Shown: positions 15,781 to 24,090, counted from the first letter of the stretch. The stretch: DNA of 35,139 bases from CAYJAZ01 sp964369165 (GCA_964369165.1 CAYJFE010000017.1:1-35139); one strand, 5' to 3'. Numbers and translations are program-made. Notes: generated from the sequence alone by a model not told the origin.

Positions 15781-16722
15781 ATGCTGAAGTTTTTTATCAC
15801 AGGTTGCACTGGTTTTGTTGCAGGTTATCTCATTGATTACATTTTAAAAAACTGTGTAGATAGTTCTATCTTAGGCATAGCTACTAGTGATGAATTTTTT
15901 GTCGACTCAGAAAAATTCATTTATAAACAACTTAACATGCTTGATAGTGAAGCACTTACAGAGCTTCTTGATGAATACAGGCCTGATTATATAGTGCATT
16001 TAGCCTCTAATAGTTCTGTAGGGAAGAGCTGGATAAATCCTGTTGAAACATTTCAAAATAATACAAATATATTTTTAAATCTTGTTGAAAGTGTTAGAAC
16101 ATTAGGCGTAAAGACACGTATTTTATCGATAGGCTCTTCTGAGGTTTATGACATAAGCGCACGCGCTGCTCTTACTGAAGATTTTTCTTTAGATGCTAAA
16201 AATCCTTATGCTGTGGCAAGACTGGCTCAAGAGCTCATTTCTAAGCTCTATACCTCAAGCTATGGGCTTGATATCGTGATGACTCGATCCTTTAACCACT
16301 CTGGGCCAAAACAGCTTGATACTTTTGTTATTTCTTCTTTTATCAAACAGCTTGTTCAGATTTCGCAGGGCAAGGCTGAAAGTGTTTTATATGTGGGAAA
16401 TATTGAAGTAGAAAGAGATTTTCTTGATGTGAGAGATGTTGCAACTGCTTATTATGGACTTCTTATGTTTGGTAAAACTGCTGAAATATATAATGTCTGT
16501 TCTGGAAAGGGAAGAAAGCTCAAAGATATCATAGCAACTGCGTCAAAACTTCTTGGTGTAAATGTGGAAATTAGAATCGATGAGACAAGGCTTCGTCCGA
16601 ATGAAGTGGCGTCCATTGTCGGCGATAATAAAAAAATCAAAAATGAGCTTGGCTGGCTACCAACATACTCACTTGAACAAACAATTGCAGATATGATTAC
16701 ATATTATAAGGAGCAAGTATGA
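15781..16722 (+). CDS. rmd: GDP-4-keto-6-deoxy-mannose reductase-like SDR (Rmd family)
   Basis: 313 residues. The N-terminal motif is TGCTGFVAGYL (third Gly of GxxGxxG replaced by Ala). It carries the Gmd/Rmd-family blocks RSFNHSGPKQ, ERDFLDVRDVATAY and the terminal RLRPNEVASIVGDNKKIKNE. The Rmd enzyme reduces the Gmd product to GDP-D-rhamnose. The catalytic YxxxK reads YAVAR (Tyr143, Arg147): the usual lysine is arginine, encoded by AGA. The Ser/Glu positions (SSE 119-121) are kept. The protein could therefore be an active variant, make a different 6-deoxyhexose such as the talose epimer, or be impaired. Its stop overlaps the next start in ATGA, showing translational coupling. Confidence 0.78.
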   Translation: MLKFFITGCTGFVAGYLIDYILKNCVDSSILGIATSDEFFVDSEKFIYKQLNMLDSEALTELLDEYRPDYIVHLASNSSVGKSWINPVETFQNNTNIFLNLVESVRTLGVKTRILSIGSSEVYDISARAALTEDFSLDAKNPYAVARLAQELISKLYTSSYGLDIVMTRSFNHSGPKQLDTFVISSFIKQLVQISQGKAESVLYVGNIEVERDFLDVRDVATAYYGLLMFGKTAEIYNVCSGKGRKLKDIIATASKLLGVNVEIRIDETRLRPNEVASIVGDNKKIKNELGWLPTYSLEQTIADMITYYKEQV

Positions 16723-17771
16723 AAACTCTTCTCTATATTGGGCATGATTATCATAATAAAACAAAATCAACGCAATTTTTGCAAGAGCTTTTGTGCGCAG
16801 AATATCAAGTAGAGCATTTTAATTACGATCCTTATTCTGACAGCGATGAGATATTTAAAGTTTTAGAAGGAAAAAGTTATGACATTGTTGTACTTTTTCA
16901 AATTATGCCTTCTTTAAAGGTGATTGATAAATATATTAAGTATAAATTTCTTACTTTTTTTCCTATGTATGATACAGCACCTTGGATTTATTCTACAAAA
17001 TGGAAAGAATATGCGGCATGCACTATTATAAATTTTTCTTCTACCTTGCATAAAGAACTTTTATCGCATGGTTTTGCTTCACACTATATTCAATATTTCC
17101 CTAAGCCCAGTCCCATAGAAAATTGGGGTGATGAAAATTCTTTTTTCTTTTGGCAAAGAACTTCAGATATAGCTATAGATACAATAGAGCAGTTAGTTGA
17201 TATAGATCAAATTAAGCACTTACATTTCCATCAAGCAATTGATCCAAGTTATGAAATTATTATGCCAGCAAAAGAATGGGAGAATAAAATTTCCTATTCA
17301 ACTTGGTATGAAACAAGAGAGGAAATGCAAAAAGATATTGCAAATGCAGCTTTATATATTGCCCCTCGCAAATATGAGGGGATAGGCCTGAGTTTTTTAG
17401 AGGCTATGGCAATGGGCAGGTGTGTGATAGCCCCAAATGAGTCAACTATGAATGAGTATATAGAGCACGGAAAAACAGGCCTACTTTATGATTTAGCTAA
17501 ACCATGCAAGCTTGATTTGCACGATATTCTATCTATTCAAAAAAGAAGCTATGAGTATATGCAAAGTGGATATGAAAAGTGGGAGAAAGAAAAATTTAAT
17601 CTACTCAAAATTATAGAAAGTCCAGCAAGTATTGACAGGGCAATATTTAAAAAATATAAGACCACAGCACTTATTAAAAGGTTTTTAAAATTCTGCTTTC
17701 ATACGACAAAAGATAAAAGATATACACGAGTAAAAGTTTTTAATATGCGCATTTTAAAATTGAAGGCTTAA
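16719..17771 (+). CDS. GT4-like glycosyltransferase
   Basis: 350 residues with a GT-B outline. The N-terminal half is divergent (MKTLLYIGHDYHNKTKS). The donor-site half has YIAPRKYEGIGLSFLEAMAMGRCVIAP, where the glutamates of the E-x7-E motif are visible (Glu in KYEG and Glu in FLEA), followed by the GKTGLLYD strand typical of GT4. The end of the protein (KRYTRVKVFNMRILKLKA) is basic and resembles the terminal modules of neighbouring glycosyltransferases. The gene overlaps rmd by four bases (ATGA) and is three bases from the next GT2 gene, so it belongs to the fucose/rhamnose operon. Use of GDP-rhamnose or GDP-fucose is possible but not shown. Confidence 0.78.
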   Translation: MKTLLYIGHDYHNKTKSTQFLQELLCAEYQVEHFNYDPYSDSDEIFKVLEGKSYDIVVLFQIMPSLKVIDKYIKYKFLTFFPMYDTAPWIYSTKWKEYAACTIINFSSTLHKELLSHGFASHYIQYFPKPSPIENWGDENSFFFWQRTSDIAIDTIEQLVDIDQIKHLHFHQAIDPSYEIIMPAKEWENKISYSTWYETREEMQKDIANAALYIAPRKYEGIGLSFLEAMAMGRCVIAPNESTMNEYIEHGKTGLLYDLAKPCKLDLHDILSIQKRSYEYMQSGYEKWEKEKFNLLKIIESPASIDRAIFKKYKTTALIKRFLKFCFHTTKDKRYTRVKVFNMRILKLKA

Positions 17772-17774
17772 ATT

Positions 17775-18785
17775 ATGAAAGACTTTGAGCCAAAAGTAAC
17801 AGTAATAACAATAACTTATAATATTATAGAAGCAGGAAGAAAAGAAGCTTTCTTGAAATGCGTAGAGAGTGTAAAAAGTCAAGATTATGCTGATATTGAG
17901 CATATCATTATTGATGGAGCTTCAAAAGACGGCACTCTTGAGCTTATACAAGCTACAGGAATAAATTATTTTTCAGAGCCTGACAATGGTATATACGATG
18001 CTATGAATAAAGGTATTAATAAAGCGAGCGGAAAGTATATAGCCTTCCTCAATTCTGACGATTATTGGCACGATCCAAAGGGTGTGCAAGAAAGCGTGAA
18101 TGCTCTTGAAGCGTATGAGGCTGATTTTTCATACGCACCTTTTACACTTATTGATGAAAAAGGAAATATTATTGAAACAAGAGAGCCAGAACTAGGGACA
18201 TTTCTGTATCAAATGCCTTTTTGTCATCAAACGATGTTTACAAAAACAAACTATTTGCGCACTATAGGTAAATTTAATAGTGAACTTTACAAAAGCGCTG
18301 GTGATTATGATATTGTCTTACGACTTATCTTGAATGGTGCAAAAGCAGTGCTTGTGAAAAATAATTTTACATCTTACCGAAATGTTGGCCTATCAAGCAC
18401 CAATCAAGAGCAGAGTATAAAGGAAGCTAGCCTTGCACTTGAAAGAAATCTCTCAAAGTTTGCAAATTCTTCTATAGATTATAAAAAAATGTTCACAAAA
18501 AAAATCATTCCAGTGAAGCTTGTTGATAAAGTGAAAGAAGTAGTAGACATACATATTGTTAATGAAGTGCAAAAAGAATATACTTCTTCTAACCAGTCTG
18601 GCAGTGAATATTTTGCATATTGGACGTCTTTGGAAAGTTATTTTTTATTTTCAATAGAGGAGAACAGTTTGCAAAAAAATATCAAATTCTTAGGATTTCC
18701 CCTTTTAAAGATAAGAAGAGATAAGAAGTATAAACGTTATTTTTTATTTGGAATTTTTAGAATTTATAAATCTGTATTAAAGTAA
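17775..18785 (+). CDS. GT2 glycosyltransferase, single domain
   Basis: 336 residues. The GT-A domain shows VTVITITYNIIEAGRKEAF, IIIDGASKDGT, GIYDAMNKGINKASGKYIAF and the metal motif NSDD. It is a clear paralogue of the first domain of the fusion protein at 9634-11079, sharing long identical blocks such as GIYDAMNKGI. The last 35 residues (FLGFPLLKIRRDKKYKRYFL and after) form a small basic module that recurs in altered form at the ends of other proteins here. The donor is unknown. It sits three bases after the GT4 gene and 31 bases before an acetyltransferase gene. Confidence 0.86.
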   Translation: MKDFEPKVTVITITYNIIEAGRKEAFLKCVESVKSQDYADIEHIIIDGASKDGTLELIQATGINYFSEPDNGIYDAMNKGINKASGKYIAFLNSDDYWHDPKGVQESVNALEAYEADFSYAPFTLIDEKGNIIETREPELGTFLYQMPFCHQTMFTKTNYLRTIGKFNSELYKSAGDYDIVLRLILNGAKAVLVKNNFTSYRNVGLSSTNQEQSIKEASLALERNLSKFANSSIDYKKMFTKKIIPVKLVDKVKEVVDIHIVNEVQKEYTSSNQSGSEYFAYWTSLESYFLFSIEENSLQKNIKFLGFPLLKIRRDKKYKRYFLFGIFRIYKSVLK

Positions 18786-18816
18786 AATCTCTATAAAATA
18801 ATAATAGGGTGATAGA

Positions 18817-19485
18817 ATGCAAATAGTTAAAATGAATTTTTACAGAATACTTTCACATATAAGCTTTGGGCAAGCGCGTGTAAGGTATAAAGAAAAATAT
18901 AAAAAATTGATAGATAAAGATAAAGTTGAACCAGCAAAAGACTATCTTGTCCATAATCCGCGCTTGGTTTTTGAAACGGAAATAGGAAGAGGAACCTATA
19001 TTGCTGACAATGCAAATATTTCTTTAACAAGTATAGGAAAGTTTTGCTCGATAGGGCCAAATTTTTTGTGCGGGTGGGGCATTCACCCTATAGATGGCAT
19101 TTCGACAAGCCCTGCTTTCTATTCAACGCTGCAGCAAAATGGAATGACTTTTTCGAAAAACGATAAAATTATTGAAAGAAAACAAATAAGTATAGGTCAT
19201 GATGTCTTTGTTGGTGCGAATGTTACTGTTTTAGATGGGGTGAAAGTAGGCAATGGCGCAGTAATTGGTGCTGGTTCTGTAGTTAATAAAGATGTGCCGG
19301 ATTATGCAATTGTTGGCGGTGTGCCAGCTAAACTTATACGCTATCGTTTTTCTGATAAAAGTATTGAAAGCTTATTAAGAATTCAGTGGTGGGACTGGAG
19401 TGATGATAAATTGCAAGAAGTCGAAAGAATGTTTTTTGATGTTGAAGCCTTTATACAGAAATATGATGAAGAGCACAATAATTAA
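18817..19485 (+). CDS. Hexapeptide-repeat acetyltransferase (CatB/xenobiotic acetyltransferase type)
   Basis: 222 residues. A left-handed beta-helix is indicated by repeats such as IGRGTYIADNANISLTSIGKFCSIG and later IGHDVFVGANVTVLDGVKVGNGAVIGAGSVV. WGIHPIDG provides the histidine expected at the active site of this group. The protein ends in the PAKLIRYRF segment and a helix. Members transfer acetyl groups from acetyl-CoA to sugar hydroxyls or amines of surface polysaccharides. It is a paralogue of the acetyltransferase at 23374-24090. It is the last gene of the plus-strand fucose operon, and its stop codon lies inside a palindrome shared with the convergent neighbour. Confidence 0.85.
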   Translation: MQIVKMNFYRILSHISFGQARVRYKEKYKKLIDKDKVEPAKDYLVHNPRLVFETEIGRGTYIADNANISLTSIGKFCSIGPNFLCGWGIHPIDGISTSPAFYSTLQQNGMTFSKNDKIIERKQISIGHDVFVGANVTVLDGVKVGNGAVIGAGSVVNKDVPDYAIVGGVPAKLIRYRFSDKSIESLLRIQWWDWSDDKLQEVERMFFDVEAFIQKYDEEHNN

Positions 19486-19493
19486 TTATTGTG
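19474..19493. terminator. Perfect 20-nt palindrome spanning both convergent stop codons
   Basis: CACAATAATTAATTATTGTG is self-complementary over all 20 bases. It encodes HNN-stop for the plus-strand acetyltransferase and Q-stop for the minus-strand GT42-like gene, with the two stop codons abutting (TAA/TTA) and no intergenic base. It may serve as a weak bidirectional terminator or a protein-binding site. It has no strong GC stem or T-tract, so the termination role is inferred. Confidence 0.4.
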
Positions 19494-20397
19494 ATAAGTC
19501 AATGCGTTCAAATACATCAATAAATGATGGAGTGCTTGCATTATATATTTTTATATCTCTATAGCTTGCATAAGCAGCAATTTCTTCATATGAAAAATGC
19601 AATTTATATAATATTTCAAATATTTCTTTCACAGTAAAGGTTTTTTCTAATTTATAATCTTTTAGGAAAGGTATATAGTTTGGAGTTTCTTCATAAAAAT
19701 GCATATCTTTGATATAGAGCTTATTGTCTTCTTTAACTAATAAATTTAAATGCCAATCGTGGTTTGCACCAAAAAGAAATATTTCTTTATATTCCATATT
19801 GATAGCTAAAAAAAGAGCAAGTATGCCCACATTTTGTGGGATTGGCATCTCTAAGTTGTTCTCATAATAAGGGAAATTATCCTCTATTTGTTTGCGCTTT
19901 GTATTATTCAGGTTTATATATTGAAAATGTATATGAGGGTTTTTATCTGTTAAATCAATAAAATGATGCCATTCTTTTGCGGCAATTCCCATAAAAATTG
20001 TAAGCTGCCAATCAACCTTTACTAAATTTTCATACATTTCTTTAAATAGGGTTGAGAGTCTTTCATCTTGGGTTTTACTCCAAAATGCAGGATCTGCTAA
20101 AACAAAATATTCAGGTTTTAGCTGAGTAAATTCTTTAGAGTTAGGAAAGGCGTTTACGCATATTTTAGGTTTTTCTTTAATAAAATTAAGAGTCATTTCA
20201 TTGTTGAAGACATCTTGCAAGGAAGGGCCATTCACCAGAACAATACATGAATTTTGGTCATTTATCTTGTATTGTTTTAGATTATAGGGAGCTTTTAAAC
20301 GAGGATTTGACTTTCTTTTAGTATAAGAGAAAATTTGCTTTCCCAAAAAATAAAAAATCCTTTTGTTGCCTTCTTTTTTTCTTTGAAATAAATGCAT
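19486..20397 (-). CDS. GT42/DUF115-like protein, candidate CMP-legionaminate glycosyltransferase
   Basis: 303 residues. The core starts with CIVLVNGPSLQDV (NGPSL at 56-60), the nucleotide-binding loop shared by GT42 sialyltransferases (CstII has GNGPSLKEI) and Maf/DUF115 motility-accessory glycosyltransferases. A helix-strand block QNVGILALFLAINMEYKEIF (188-207) leading to FGANHDW corresponds to the region of CstII that ends in GYKEIYLSGIDFY. The C-terminal IKIYNASTPSFIDVFERI also fits that fold. The first 30 residues (KRIFYFLGKQIFSYTKRK) are a basic module. It starts 5 bases after legF, as the last gene of the legionaminic-acid operon, which makes CMP-legionaminate the obvious donor. The assignment is by pattern and context; a phosphotransferase of similar fold is the main alternative. 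Confidence 0.65.
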   Translation of the reverse strand: MHLFQRKKEGNKRIFYFLGKQIFSYTKRKSNPRLKAPYNLKQYKINDQNSCIVLVNGPSLQDVFNNEMTLNFIKEKPKICVNAFPNSKEFTQLKPEYFVLADPAFWSKTQDERLSTLFKEMYENLVKVDWQLTIFMGIAAKEWHHFIDLTDKNPHIHFQYINLNNTKRKQIEDNFPYYENNLEMPIPQNVGILALFLAINMEYKEIFLFGANHDWHLNLLVKEDNKLYIKDMHFYEETPNYIPFLKDYKLEKTFTVKEIFEILYKLHFSYEEIAAYASYRDIKIYNASTPSFIDVFERIDLSQ

Positions 20398-20402
20398 AAG
20401 CT

Positions 20403-21122
20403 TTATCCAATCTCATCGAGCTTTGTTTTCATAATTGTTTCAACGCACATAAAATCGTAAATGTCATCTATATCAAAGCATTGCCAGCGCTCGATAAGGT
20501 AAAAGTCCATATCATCAGTAAATAAGGAATTGTTTTTCTTATACACGTCTGTTTTAATAAAATATACAACTCCATACGAAAAATATGCTTTATCTAACTG
20601 TTGTCTTTGATGAATTTTTCTTGTGTCTTGTACATATGCTTCCATTTTTCCTTCGTGGCTGATTTTTTTCACATAAAGAGGGTGTGCGCCACACACTTCA
20701 CCAAGTGTAATGATTGCATCTTGCTTAGGATTATTCAGAAGCTTTTCTATGATATTTTTTAAATCGTCTTTTTTACGCATGGGAGAAGTTGGCTGAAGGA
20801 GCATAATATAGTCGTATTCTTCACCACTTCTTTCAAGTTCTTTTAATACATAGTTTATAACATCAACCGAAGATGTTTTGTCTTCTGCTAAATGTGCAGG
20901 ACGTAAAGATGGCACTGAAACTCCAAACTTTTCGCACATATCAGCAATTTCTTGGGAGTCAGTCGATACAAAAATTTTATCAATATGGGGGCATTTCTTT
21001 GCGCTTTCCAAAGTCCACGCAATAAGCGGCTTACCTAATAAATTTTTGATGTTTTTACGAGGTAAACCTTTTGAACCACCACGAGCAGTGATAATAGCTA
21101 ATATTTTTTTGTCTTTATACAT
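20403..21122 (-). CDS. legF: CMP-N,N'-diacetyllegionaminic acid synthase (CMP-sialic acid synthetase family)
   Basis: 239 residues. The start is ATG 21122, which puts the nucleotide-binding segment IITARGGSKGLPRKNI near the N-terminus and has GGAA upstream; the longer frame runs into ptmE. Other family blocks are STDSQEIADM, LLQPTSPMR and the acidic FDIDDIYD end. Family enzymes activate a nonulosonic acid with CTP, releasing pyrophosphate. The full set of Leg genes upstream makes legionaminate the likely substrate rather than Neu5Ac or pseudaminate (PseF). It follows ptmE by 13 bases and precedes the GT42-like gene. Confidence 0.88.
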   Translation of the reverse strand: MYKDKKILAIITARGGSKGLPRKNIKNLLGKPLIAWTLESAKKCPHIDKIFVSTDSQEIADMCEKFGVSVPSLRPAHLAEDKTSSVDVINYVLKELERSGEEYDYIMLLQPTSPMRKKDDLKNIIEKLLNNPKQDAIITLGEVCGAHPLYVKKISHEGKMEAYVQDTRKIHQRQQLDKAYFSYGVVYFIKTDVYKKNNSLFTDDMDFYLIERWQCFDIDDIYDFMCVETIMKTKLDEIG

Positions 21123-21135
21123 AATAGTATTTCCA

Positions 21136-22191
21136 TTAAAACTTGATAAATTTAATATCTTCTTGAGCTTTTGAATAATTTGCAAGGTTACCAATGTCAA
21201 GCCAATAACCACGAATTGGGAAATGGCTTACTTTTTTATTGTCCCTGATAAGATCTTCAATAAAATCAGTAGCATTATAGTGAGAGTTTTTAGGAATTCT
21301 ATTCATAAACTGCTTATCAATTATATAAATTCCTGCATTTGAGTAATAAACATAATTAGGTTTTTCTAAAAGAGAAGTAATGTGCTTTCCATTAGTTTCT
21401 AACACGCCGTAAGGAATGTCAACTTTCACATTAAATGTTGCAACGCTCATAGCATCGTCATGCTCTCTATAATTAAGGTACAAATCTTCAAAATCAATAT
21501 TTGTGAGGATATCAGCATTCATCACAAGAATATCTTTATTGACAAAGTTTTCTATAAGTGAAAGTGAGCCAATAGTGCCAAGAGGTTCATTTTCTTCAAT
21601 AAAGCTAAAGTTTAAATCTGTGCCTTGATAATTTTCTTGTATGAAATCAATAATTTGCTCTTTTAGGTAGTTGACTGAAATATAAAAATTTCGCACGCCA
21701 AATTGGATAAGTCTATCAATATTGTGGGCTATAATTGGTTTGCCATCCAATTCTAACATGGGTTTAGGGCAAGTATGCGTGTAAGGTTGTAAGCGCACCC
21801 CTTTACCGCCTGCCATGATCACAGCATCAAGCGGAAGGAGAGCTTTAGTGCTTCTTAAGTCTATAAAATCAACAATTTTTTTCTCTTTTGTAAGGTAGGG
21901 GATAATTTTAAAATTATTATACTTTAAACTTTTAAGTTTAACATAGTCGTTGATAGAATCTATATATTGAAAATCTTTATTCATAATATCTAGTAGAGGC
22001 GTATGAATATCTTTGCCACTTGTTAAGGCACGCCTTAGATCACCATCGCTGATAGAGCCAAGAACTTTTTCTTCTTTGTCTATCGCAAAAAGAATAAGTG
22101 CGTGCTTGTTGCCGAAGGTGTTGAATTTTTCCATGGCATTGTAAATAGTGTAATCTGCATCTATGGTATTTATTTCAATTTGTTTTTTCAT
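21136..22191 (-). CDS. ptmE: Nucleotidyltransferase with N-terminal CBS pair (PtmE type, GDP-GlcNAc forming)
   Basis: 351 residues. The first ~120 carry two CBS repeats (ALILFAIDKEEKVLGSISDGDLRRAL, then the LLDIMNK linker). A sugar-phosphate nucleotidyltransferase follows with VIMAGGKGVRLQPYT (about 125-139), PKPMLELDGKPI, the VMNADILT metal motif and GTIGSL. In Campylobacter the same architecture, PtmE, makes GDP-GlcNAc from GlcN-1-P derivatives for the legionaminic acid route. Its presence argues that this pathway starts from a GDP sugar rather than a UDP sugar, which separates it from pseudaminic acid synthesis. It follows legG by 9 bases, with the ribosome-binding site overlapping the legG stop. 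Confidence 0.87.
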   Translation of the reverse strand: MKKQIEINTIDADYTIYNAMEKFNTFGNKHALILFAIDKEEKVLGSISDGDLRRALTSGKDIHTPLLDIMNKDFQYIDSINDYVKLKSLKYNNFKIIPYLTKEKKIVDFIDLRSTKALLPLDAVIMAGGKGVRLQPYTHTCPKPMLELDGKPIIAHNIDRLIQFGVRNFYISVNYLKEQIIDFIQENYQGTDLNFSFIEENEPLGTIGSLSLIENFVNKDILVMNADILTNIDFEDLYLNYREHDDAMSVATFNVKVDIPYGVLETNGKHITSLLEKPNYVYYSNAGIYIIDKQFMNRIPKNSHYNATDFIEDLIRDNKKVSHFPIRGYWLDIGNLANYSKAQEDIKFIKF

Positions 22192-22200
22192 AGTTTTTTC

Positions 22201-23352
22201 CTAAAGATCATAAAATTCTTTCACACTTTTTTCTTTTGAGATAAAATCAATAAGAATGTTCATAATTTTCTTTGCTGTATCATCTTGTTCATAAGGACTT
22301 ATGATATGCTTCAATTCCTCTCTTGTAGGAAGATTTTGCAAAGCATTTAAAATAGCTTCTTTATTTGCCGCACAGTTGACAATTGACTGAGCTTGTAAGC
22401 GCCCTTTTTGTCGACTACCTATATTGAGAGTAGGCACTTTAAAGCTAGGTGCTTCTAAAATACCACTTGAAGAATTACCTATAACAGCTCTACAATATTT
22501 CATCATACTCATATAACGAAGCACTCCTAAACTTTCTACTACCTTGATTTTATGAGGAAACTTTTCCACATATGCATCTAAAACTTCATGGAGCTCACTT
22601 GCACCAGTATCTGCATTTGCTTTTGTAAAGAGAGTGAAATAGCTATTTTGCTCAACAAGTGCTTCAAGCAAAGCAATAAATTGTTCTTTTTGTGAATCTT
22701 TTTCCATTGTGACAGGGTGAAAAGTGGCAAGAAGCGTGTTTTTGCAATCAATTCCTAAATCTTTATTTAATTCCTCTTCGCTAAGAAAAGAAAGCTCTTT
22801 AATATTTGCCAAGCTTAGTGAGCCAACATTGAAAACTGTGCTTGGATGTTCGCCTAGTTGAATAACTCTTCTTCTATACTCTTCACAAGATGTAAAGTGA
22901 ATATTACTCATTTTTGTAATGGAGTGTCTAAACATATCATCAAATGCACCGTATGTGACATCGCCACCAGAAATATGCGCTAATGGAATATTGAGAATAA
23001 CACAAGCGCTTGCAACAGCAAAAATTTCATATCTATCGCCAAGGAGGACAACTAAATCAGGGGAAAGTTCTTGTAAGGCTTCTCCGACTTTTGAAGTGGC
23101 ATTTGCCATGGTGTTTAAAATGCCTTGCCTTGAGTCATTATCGATAATTTCTACGCAGGCATTAGGTATAATGCCATCATTTTCTATTTCAGTAATGGTA
23201 TAACCATATCTTTTGTCAAGATGAGCACCTGTAACAAGAACCTGTGTAATTATATTCTCTTCATTTTGTGATAAAGAGATAAGAGGTTTAAGGTATCCAT
23301 ATTCTGCCCTTGTTGCTGTGATAAAGCAGATTTTTTTGTTGCTTATATTCAT
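22201..23352 (-). CDS. legG: Hydrolysing 2-epimerase of the NeuC/LegG family
   Basis: 383 residues. Family features are ICFITATRAEYGYLKPL at the N-terminus, VVLLGDRYEIFA, the SGGDVTYGAFDDMFRHSITKMS block and GNSSSGILEAP, all typical of WecB/NeuC-like hydrolysing epimerases. In the legionaminic pathway LegG releases the nucleotide from the 2,4-diacetamido-trideoxyglucose precursor and inverts C2, giving the mannose-type sugar used by LegI. NeuC, acting on UDP-GlcNAc for sialic acid, is the alternative, but legB and legC in the operon favour LegG. No good ribosome-binding site is seen; the gene lies 21 bases after the acetyltransferase stop. Confidence 0.88.
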   Translation of the reverse strand: MNISNKKICFITATRAEYGYLKPLISLSQNEENIITQVLVTGAHLDKRYGYTITEIENDGIIPNACVEIIDNDSRQGILNTMANATSKVGEALQELSPDLVVLLGDRYEIFAVASACVILNIPLAHISGGDVTYGAFDDMFRHSITKMSNIHFTSCEEYRRRVIQLGEHPSTVFNVGSLSLANIKELSFLSEEELNKDLGIDCKNTLLATFHPVTMEKDSQKEQFIALLEALVEQNSYFTLFTKANADTGASELHEVLDAYVEKFPHKIKVVESLGVLRYMSMMKYCRAVIGNSSSGILEAPSFKVPTLNIGSRQKGRLQAQSIVNCAANKEAILNALQNLPTREELKHIISPYEQDDTAKKIMNILIDFISKEKSVKEFYDL

Positions 23353-23373
23353 AATCGTACTTTACTATTTATA

Positions 23374-24090
23374 TTATGGATTTTCTGTCGAGCTTTGTTT
23401 GTGAGTGTCGTTTCTTAAATGTATGTTGTTTTTTAGTATATCAATACATTTATCAATGTCACAAAAAGGAAGTCTTACTACAAAATCATCAGGAAAATTC
23501 CACCATTTTAATTCTAAAAGTTGATCAATAATTTCTTTACTAAAGCGATATTTTATAATTTTAGCAGGAACTCCAGCTACAATAGCATAAGGTGGAACAT
23601 CTTTTGTAACCACACTCCCCGCAGCGATAACTGCGCCGTCACCAATTTTTATACCATCTAAGACGATAGAACCTGAACCAATCCAAACATCATTTCCGAT
23701 AATTGCTGGAACTGTGTTTTGAGGAGAGGGAATAACGTTTTCTTTAGGAGTTATTAAAGTTCCATATACTTCATGGTTTTCACAATACGTGAAAGGATGT
23801 GTTGAAATTCTATCCAGTGGGTGATTACTAGGAGCAATAAAGATATTATGAGCTATACTGCAATATTTGCCAATAATAGTTTGTTCAGATATAAATGCTG
23901 TATCAGACATATAGGAGTGATCACCAATAGTGTATTTTGTTCGAAGATATTCATATTGAGAAAGACCATTGCGTACATTTTTGCTAGATGGGTGATCTTT
24001 TAGATATTGAGCTCTATATGTTTTTCTAAGCGATGATATAGGAATAAGCTGTATCAAAAAATATTTTAATGTATGCTTAGGGTTTTTCAT
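23374..24090 (-). CDS. Hexapeptide-repeat acetyltransferase inserted in the Leg operon
   Basis: 238 residues. The N-terminus LKYFLIQLIPISSLRKTYRAQY is a hydrophobic-basic helix like the C-terminus of the orphan at 2412. A beta-helix domain follows, with IGKYCSIAHNIFIAPSNHPLDR containing the expected active-site histidine, and the block VWIGSGSIVLDGIKIGDGAVIAAGSVVTKDV. It is paralogous to the acetyltransferase at 18817. It overlaps legI by one base (TAATG), so it is translationally coupled and integral to the operon. The standard pathway needs only one acetyltransferase (legH at 25066), so this one may O-acetylate legionaminate or the finished glycan. A membrane association through the N-terminal helix is possible. 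Confidence 0.84.
   Translation of the reverse strand: MKNPKHTLKYFLIQLIPISSLRKTYRAQYLKDHPSSKNVRNGLSQYEYLRTKYTIGDHSYMSDTAFISEQTIIGKYCSIAHNIFIAPSNHPLDRISTHPFTYCENHEVYGTLITPKENVIPSPQNTVPAIIGNDVWIGSGSIVLDGIKIGDGAVIAAGSVVTKDVPPYAIVAGVPAKIIKYRFSKEIIDQLLELKWWNFPDDFVVRLPFCDIDKCIDILKNNIHLRNDTHKQSSTENP

Noticed and set aside
21123..21212. Longer start for legF (30 extra residues)
   Set aside because: The extra part lies in the end of ptmE in another frame, and the family's N-terminal strand begins right after ATG 21122.
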